Assembly (NCBI GenBank): GCA_963170055.1
Contig: CAUJGJ010000431.1
Span: 207,201 to 229,700, forward strand
DNA length: 22,500 nucleotides
Source of the DNA: Halisarca cf. caerulea
Taxonomy: Eukaryota > Porifera > Demospongiae > Chondrillida > Halisarcidae
Direction: 5' to 3'
Part shown: one piece after another, positions 17,798 to 22,500 of the stretch
Layout of the letters: the number at the start of each line of letters is the position of its first letter
Position numbering within the stretch: the stretch's first letter is position 1
The notes under the pieces: generated by a model
Databases searched by the model: none
Seen by the model: only the letters and a program-made list of their open reading frames with translations
Told to the model about the DNA's origin: nothing
Program-made: the position numbers and the translations under genes

Positions 17798-19468
17798 GAT
17801 AAGCTCAATCTGCATGATAATCCAGGTACTGTACTGTGTGCATGGAATATTGCAGTGTATATAGATGGAGCTAAAGTTTACACTATTTCCCAAAATTCAT
17901 GATCACCAAATCAACAAATTTAAAACCATCCAGAACTTCCCCTTCACTGCACATACTTCCAGTGCATGTGAATGAACATGTGCACATGATAGCAGACACA
18001 CGCACATGGTGACCCCACCCACAAAGTCAAGGTAGCCACGCCTCCTACTACATTGTTGCTCTGAGGTACAGTATGTTGAGTTGACCAGCAACTCTCCACA
18101 CATTCACCTACCACTGTTTGTGTGTGTTACAACACCCCTCCTAGCACTACATTACATCACACACAGGGTATGTACATGCACAGTGTGTACTAAAGTATCT
18201 CTTGTAGGAGTACATGCACATCTTGAATTATTCATGAACACTGAATTTCTTCAGTTTAGAAGTAACAGAAAATGTTTGCAGATCTAAGTTTGCAATGTCA
18301 GCCATCTTGTTAACATTGCATAAATAGAGCACCAAACATTCCAATACTAAAACATCTACAAAATGAAGTCCTCTCACACAACCCGTGCACGCTAGCTATT
18401 TTGAAAATTCAACAGTGTGGAGGAGTACCTTGAACAGTCAGATCAGCACCTTCTCTTCACCGTATGTGTGTGCAGTGTTTGGATAGTGAAAGAACACTAG
18501 TTTGCATTAGTACATATACGTACGTGTGTATCTCTGTTGAGATCTTTATCCTACCCCCTGCATGGTTGCTACCTTAACTCTCATGTTGATCCCTGTGTGT
18601 GCTGTTACACGTATTGGGTGATGTGTAGGATTCATGTATGCATGTGTGTGTGCATACGCATGCATGCATGTGTGTATCTACAGTACATGTTTGTGTATGC
18701 TTGTGTTGCATGGTCACATGAACATCAGCTTAATACTTTACAATACTTACAAGGAGAGACTGAATTGTGGAATGGAACCTCCGTATCCTGGCACACTATT
18801 GGCAGTAGTCAATGTGCTGGAATACAGAGGGTGTTGGATTATGAAGAGAACTCAAGTAGCAACTGAACCCCACAGTCCAGAAATGCTACATCAATGAGCA
18901 CGAGAAGAGAGATCGACCATATGCATAAACAAGGAGTATATGCATGCATGAAGTCGAATTGAGCACTTTCACACCAGGTCCTGGGAATTGTTCTTTTATT
19001 GTCTGATGGGGCAGGACCAGCTGCAGCTACAACAGTAAGGGTGAGAGGCTGGACTATAGCATCACTCATTGCAGAAGAAAGGGTTAATCGTCTTTTAGCA
19101 TTAAATTGGACTGGATATCAAGAAGCTCCATGAATGTCCTGTATATCACTGATTGTTGAAGTGCTAATGCACGTATCTGAGGACTATAGCAGGATAAGAA
19201 ACAGCATGCATGATCCATGCATGCCATCTAAAAGTTGCCGTAAATATAATTTTTATCATGGTATATAAAAGCTGCCTACATGGACATATATACTGATGAA
19301 TATAATTCATTATAATGTTATTACACCTGCAGGAACCACATGCATGAGTGCATGGTGTGTTCAATTTTATATGTGACTGTATACTTTCCATATAGTCCCT
19401 ATAGACCTATTAAGAGAAAAATCACTGTACAATAATACGTAATAAGTCCAAGACAACATACAACAAAC
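17798..19468. other. Intergenic region between kinase B and kelch C
   Basis: About 1.7 kb with no convincing gene on either strand. It holds short (TG)n and tgcatgcatg stretches (near 18636-18680 and 19204-19224) and scattered short ORFs without family resemblance. An AAGATGGCTG motif, YY1-like, lies on the minus strand near 18300. Confidence 0.4.
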
Positions 19469-20431
19469 TCAAAAGTAGTAAAGTTCACAAGTGTTCAGTG
19501 ATGACTGACGAACATTCTCAGGATCTGTATAACCACCAAGTACTAAGAAAGATGAGCTACTAACTGACAACAAACATGGTCTACAACAAGCTACACTACA
19601 GTGTCCAACATTGGACCATTTGTTTGCACTTGAGTCAAAAACTGAAATAACTGAGCATGAGTTATAGGAGCTGTCATGACCACCCACCACTAGCGGATGA
19701 TGACTGGTTGGCAATAATCCTGAACGATAAAATGGAGTGTTCTCTACTTCTATCCACTGGCTTTGTGGGGGGTCATCTTGTACGTGTTGCTTGGCAACAG
19801 ACTGCTCAAGGTGGTCCAGAGACAGCTTGAAGACTCTTTTGGTTGGACGGTAAACACTATCCTGACGACATGCAATGTAAAGATGGCCATCACAAGTTGC
19901 TGTACTCATAAACCCCATTGGAAGTGGGAGTTTGAGGAGAGGGGATGTCGTCCACTGAAGAGTGGCTGTGTGGAGAACATCAACTGTGCTGAGGAGTGCC
20001 CAATCACTGCCACATCCACCAAGTACTGCAACTACACTACTGGTCTGAACTACACCAGGTCTCCAGCGTGGTGTAGGCATTGAAGGTATGGTGTTCCTCC
20101 ATTCCTTATTCTCCTCATCCCATGACCAGACTTGATTGGTTACCTTCGCTGTTGATGCATCCCATCCACCAATCAATGTGAGGTGTCCATCAATGACTGC
20201 AGCCTCACTGTGGACAAGTGGAGAAGGTGGTAAAGTACTCCATGTTGCTGTTTGCAGGTCAAAGGACTGCACTAAGCGTTGTGATTCCCAATCTGGACCA
20301 ACTCCTCCAGAAACATACAGTGTTCTTCCAATTCTTGTTACAGTTGCCTGAACTGTTGGTACAGGTAGATTGGGTAGTTTGAGAGAGTGCAGTTTTGAGT
20401 TGTCTTGTAAGAGTTGCTCACTTCTTAGGAC
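19469..20431 (-). CDS. Kelch-propeller exon of kinase-kelch gene C (kinase part outside window)
   Basis: Third paralogue of the kelch exon, 320 codons plus TGA. It begins VLRSEQLLQDN after the acceptor CCCCTCCCACTACAG. No ATG lies between this acceptor and the next upstream in-frame stop (near 20490), so the exon cannot start translation itself; a shorter GTG start at 20272 would cut off blade 1. This is the best evidence that kelch exons are spliced to an upstream kinase. Blade motifs: TLYVSGG, LTLIGG, VAVLGG, LYIACR, PLVVGG, FLVLGG. Loop residues unlike A and B: SPLVHSEA, GGWDASTAK, GGCGSDWAL, RQDSVYRPTK, GGHDSSYNSC. The kinase exons should lie to the right of 22500. Confidence 0.88.
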   Translation of the reverse strand, partial: VLRSEQLLQDNSKLHSLKLPNLPVPTVQATVTRIGRTLYVSGGVGPDWESQRLVQSFDLQTATWSTLPPSPLVHSEAAVIDGHLTLIGGWDASTAKVTNQVWSWDEENKEWRNTIPSMPTPRWRPGVVQTSSVVAVLGGCGSDWALLSTVDVLHTATLQWTTSPLLKLPLPMGFMSTATCDGHLYIACRQDSVYRPTKRVFKLSLDHLEQSVAKQHVQDDPPQSQWIEVENTPFYRSGLLPTSHHPLVVGGHDSSYNSCSVISVFDSSANKWSNVGHCSVACCRPCLLSVSSSSFLVLGGYTDPENVRQSSLNTCELYYF

Positions 20432-20659
20432 CTGTAGTGGGAGGGGATAGCCAGTTATTGTAAAGAAGTGAGTGCATTTGATTGGCGGACATCAGTACAA
20501 GGCACCTACACACTAGAAATTGGACCAAATGTCTTTTATACAATCCAATAATCACAATATAACACTTGTGGTTTCCTAAACCACAAATAATAGTGGTTAG
20601 AACACTTGTGGTCCTGAGATAAACGTACAACCATGACAAATAAGAGTGGTGTACGTATA
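20432..20659. other. Gene C intron, kelch-proximal part
   Basis: Shares ttttatacaatcc (20534-20546) and aacacttgtggttt (20561-20574) with the equivalent position in gene A. An inverted aaaccacaa and a third ttgtggt follow up to 20613. No coding content seen. Confidence 0.45.
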
Positions 20660-21018
20660 CAGTGGAACCTTGAAAACAGACACTTCTGGGACCGCACAAG
20701 GGTGTTCCTATTATCGCATGAGGTGTCCTCATTTAAGGGGTACATACACATATTGCATGCAGTAGTAAACTTTATTCCTCTAGAATGATGTATAAATTGC
20801 CGTCACAAATGGCATAAGCTACCAAAATCTTGATTTGCAATTTTCGCATCATTTTCTGACTTCCAAAGCAAGTGCTTTAGAAGTATTGCCAGTTTATAGA
20901 GGTTATTAGTGCCTGTTGGGTCAGCAGAATCAATGCTGGATTGCAAATTAGCAGGTTCCTGGATTATAGAGGTCAGTTTGTATGGCAAAGTAATCGGTGC
21001 CAGAGACAGGTTCCACTG
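20660..21018. mobile_element. 359-bp non-autonomous element with cagtggaacc ends
   Basis: Begins cagtggaacc (20660-20669) and ends ggttccactg (21009-21018), a perfect 10-bp terminal inverted repeat. The left side is preceded by TA; the right is not, so the TA target duplication is incomplete. Internal phrases ttatagaggt and aggtgtcc match pogo/Tigger-like MITEs. It lies in the gene C intron. Confidence 0.55.
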
Positions 21019-21775
21019 CACTCCGGAGATTTACTGTATGCATCGTTCATAAAGTGTTTGTAGTTCACGATGAATCTAGTATAATGTACATATCACTATA
21101 TACCATTGCATACTGTCTGTTTTCGGGATTGGTGAGGAGTCCGTAATCTCAGGGGTTACATTCTGTATCTTCTTATTATAATGGAGGTAGGCCGATTTTT
21201 TGTTCACACTAATCTAACGAACCGTGCGATGAATTCGCAGCAGACTTTTACCAAAGTTCCTAGCGCTATTCGGTGGATGACCTCGAAGGGGTTTCTCTCC
21301 GTTTGCTTGCGAAATGAAGGATTTTAGAAATTTGCCTGTACTTGGCTACGAGGTGCCATATTTAGTTTACGAACGAAAGTGGATAAATATGCGGCTTTTC
21401 CTTTACAATCCTTGTCCGGTAACTCCTCCTAGGAAAAGAAAGCGATCACTTTATGGCCACCTTAGATTATCGATACGACAATCGGAGAGTGTTATTAACT
21501 ATATAGCGGAAAGCGGTCTTTTTGCAAAACGTGAGCGGCTATAACCTGCCTCGGGGAAAGCGGCCATTTTCAACAATGTGTGTGGTATACGGAATTTTTC
21601 AGGGAATACACGATACGCTCCGCTGACACGCATGCGTGGCAAAACTTGAACATTCTACAAAATAACTGATTCATAAAGACGACAGAAAACACACAGTCAA
21701 TGAACATTAGGCTACAACACCAATGCGTGGCACAATACTCTAATTCTATCCATATAGCAAATTGCAGTGGGATGT

Positions 21776-21777
<2 letters not shown>
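21019..21777. other. Gene C intron or intergenic, CpG-richer segment with one small ORF
   Basis: Between about 21190 and 21600 the sequence has more CpG than its surroundings. A plus-strand ORF 21314-21544 (76 aa, basic patch PPRKRKR) is open but matches nothing I recognise. The minus strand carries an ATGGCCGC motif near 21565. It could be a promoter region, a first exon or a decayed element; I cannot decide from the sequence. Confidence 0.3.
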
Positions 21778-21840
<63 letters not shown>

Positions 21841-21995
21841 ACATGCATATGTGTGTATATGGTGTGCGTATATGCGTGTGTGTGTGTACATGTGCGTGTG
21901 TGTACATGTGCGTGTGTGTACGTACGTGTGTGAAGGGAGGGAGGGAGGGAGAAAAGGAAGGGGAAGGAGGGAGGGAGAGAGGTGTGAGAAGTGTA
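21778..21995. repeat. (TG)n microsatellite followed by a GGGA-rich purine tract
   Basis: A run of about 30 TG repeats (21778-21838) grades into interrupted tgtgtgtaca/tgcgtgtg and then gggagggaggga. All ORFs across it (Cys-Val and His-Thr runs) are low-complexity artefacts. Confidence 0.95.
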
Positions 21996-22199
21996 TGTGT
22001 ATGTGTGCAGGGTTTCTTTTCAGGAAATGCATCAAGGGGGGGGGGCAAATTTAGCCATGAAGAATATGTGTGTGTGGGGGGGGGCAAGTCTAAAGCATTA
22101 TAGATTATAGCATATCCAGTTGTGCTGTGATAGAGAGCATCCATGTATATTATGTATGATGGACAGTCATGTATAGCATCTTTTGTATCTATGTAGCAG

Positions 22200-22313
22200 G
22201 TTCTCTTTCCGGATAATGATCATGGGGCCAATGACAAATGTTCAACTAAGAAATGGAAGGAGGCAGATGTGTACATAGATGACATCCTAGATGTGTATAA
22301 ACACATGCAGTGA
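22200..22313 (+). CDS. Candidate 3'-terminal exon of an unidentified plus-strand gene
   Basis: After a pyrimidine-containing acceptor ending tagcag (22194-22199), phase 0 reads 37 residues from VLFPDNDHG to ILDVYKHMQ and TGA at 22311-22313. The peptide is charged and non-repetitive (KKWKEADVYIDDIL), unlike its neighbours. I do not recognise it and see no upstream exon in the window. If real it would be a gene inside the presumed gene C intron on the opposite strand. It may also be chance or part of a transposable element. Confidence 0.25.
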   Translation, partial: VLFPDNDHGANDKCSTKKWKEADVYIDDILDVYKHMQ

Positions 22314-22500
22314 AGTGATGTAACTAGGGGGGTCTGGGGGCATTCTCCCCCAGGGAAAATTTGAGTTTTAAGGTTATATAAGGTAGTATTTGAGGCCATT
22401 TTGGACCATTCAAGGTTGATTTGACACCCAAGTAGAGCCTTCTCTATAGTATAATTTGTACGTATGCAGTTTGATTTTTTGGGGGTAGAAGCTTCCCTCC
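22314..22500. repeat. Probable dispersed-repeat end with G/C hairpin
   Basis: ctgggggcattctcccccag forms a 7-bp stem (22334-22340 with 22347-22353), followed by ggaaaatttgagttttaagg. Phrases of this kind occur in many dispersed invertebrate repeats. No coding content seen. Confidence 0.35.

Noticed and set aside
19469..20272. Kelch C starting at a GTG at 20272
   Set aside because: The frame continues upstream with clear kelch blade 1 residues to an acceptor at 20432, so the GTG is internal.
21570..22144. His-Thr and Cys-Val ORFs around the last TG repeat
   Set aside because: Direct translations of (TG)n/(CA)n and a purine tract.

Overview
The window looks like animal nuclear DNA, most probably from a sponge (demosponge). 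Genes are split by GT-AG introns, there is a recognisable metazoan proteasome subunit gene, and the rest is a tandem family of protein kinase plus kelch-propeller genes of a kind I know from demosponge genomes such as Amphimedon. Retroelement remnants, small inverted-repeat elements and many microsatellites and minisatellites fill the spaces. The sponge assignment is an inference from gene families; nothing in the window names the species.

Layout. Positions 1-4004 (+) hold the last seven exons of PSMD13 (26S proteasome lid subunit Rpn9). Every long intron of it carries repeats, and intron 4 holds a 5'-truncated LINE. From 4.6 kb to the right edge, everything that is clearly coding lies on the minus strand and repeats one module: a two-exon N-terminal kinase followed downstream by a single kelch-propeller exon. 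Module A is kinase 10223-9097 and kelch 5561-4596. Module B is kinase 15868-14778 and kelch 13274-12312. Module C shows only its kelch exon, 20431-19469; its kinase should lie beyond the right edge. The last kinase exon ends in phase 0 and each kelch exon can start in phase 0, so I read kinase and kelch as one gene (about 634 aa for A, 621 aa for B). The kinase-kelch introns are 3.5 kb (A), 1.5 kb (B) and more than 2 kb (C).

The spaces hold a 38-bp minisatellite, a 26-bp minisatellite with a 200-bp higher-order period, a 15-bp minisatellite just upstream of kinase A, a duplicated block ending in (TG)n, a tRNA-derived SINE pair, a decayed retroelement C-terminus, short terminal-inverted-repeat elements and a perfect 27-bp inverted repeat between the convergent PSMD13 and kelch A genes.

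Biology. PSMD13 is housekeeping. The kinase-kelch genes look like membrane-anchored kinases (conserved MGxxxS myristoylation start, intact catalytic residues) whose propeller would bind a ligand or substrate. The three kelch copies are nearly the same in framework but differ sharply at loop positions that would lie on one face of the propeller, while the intron inside the kinase part is much better conserved between copies. This suggests a tandem family diversifying its binding face, and is the most interesting signal in the window.
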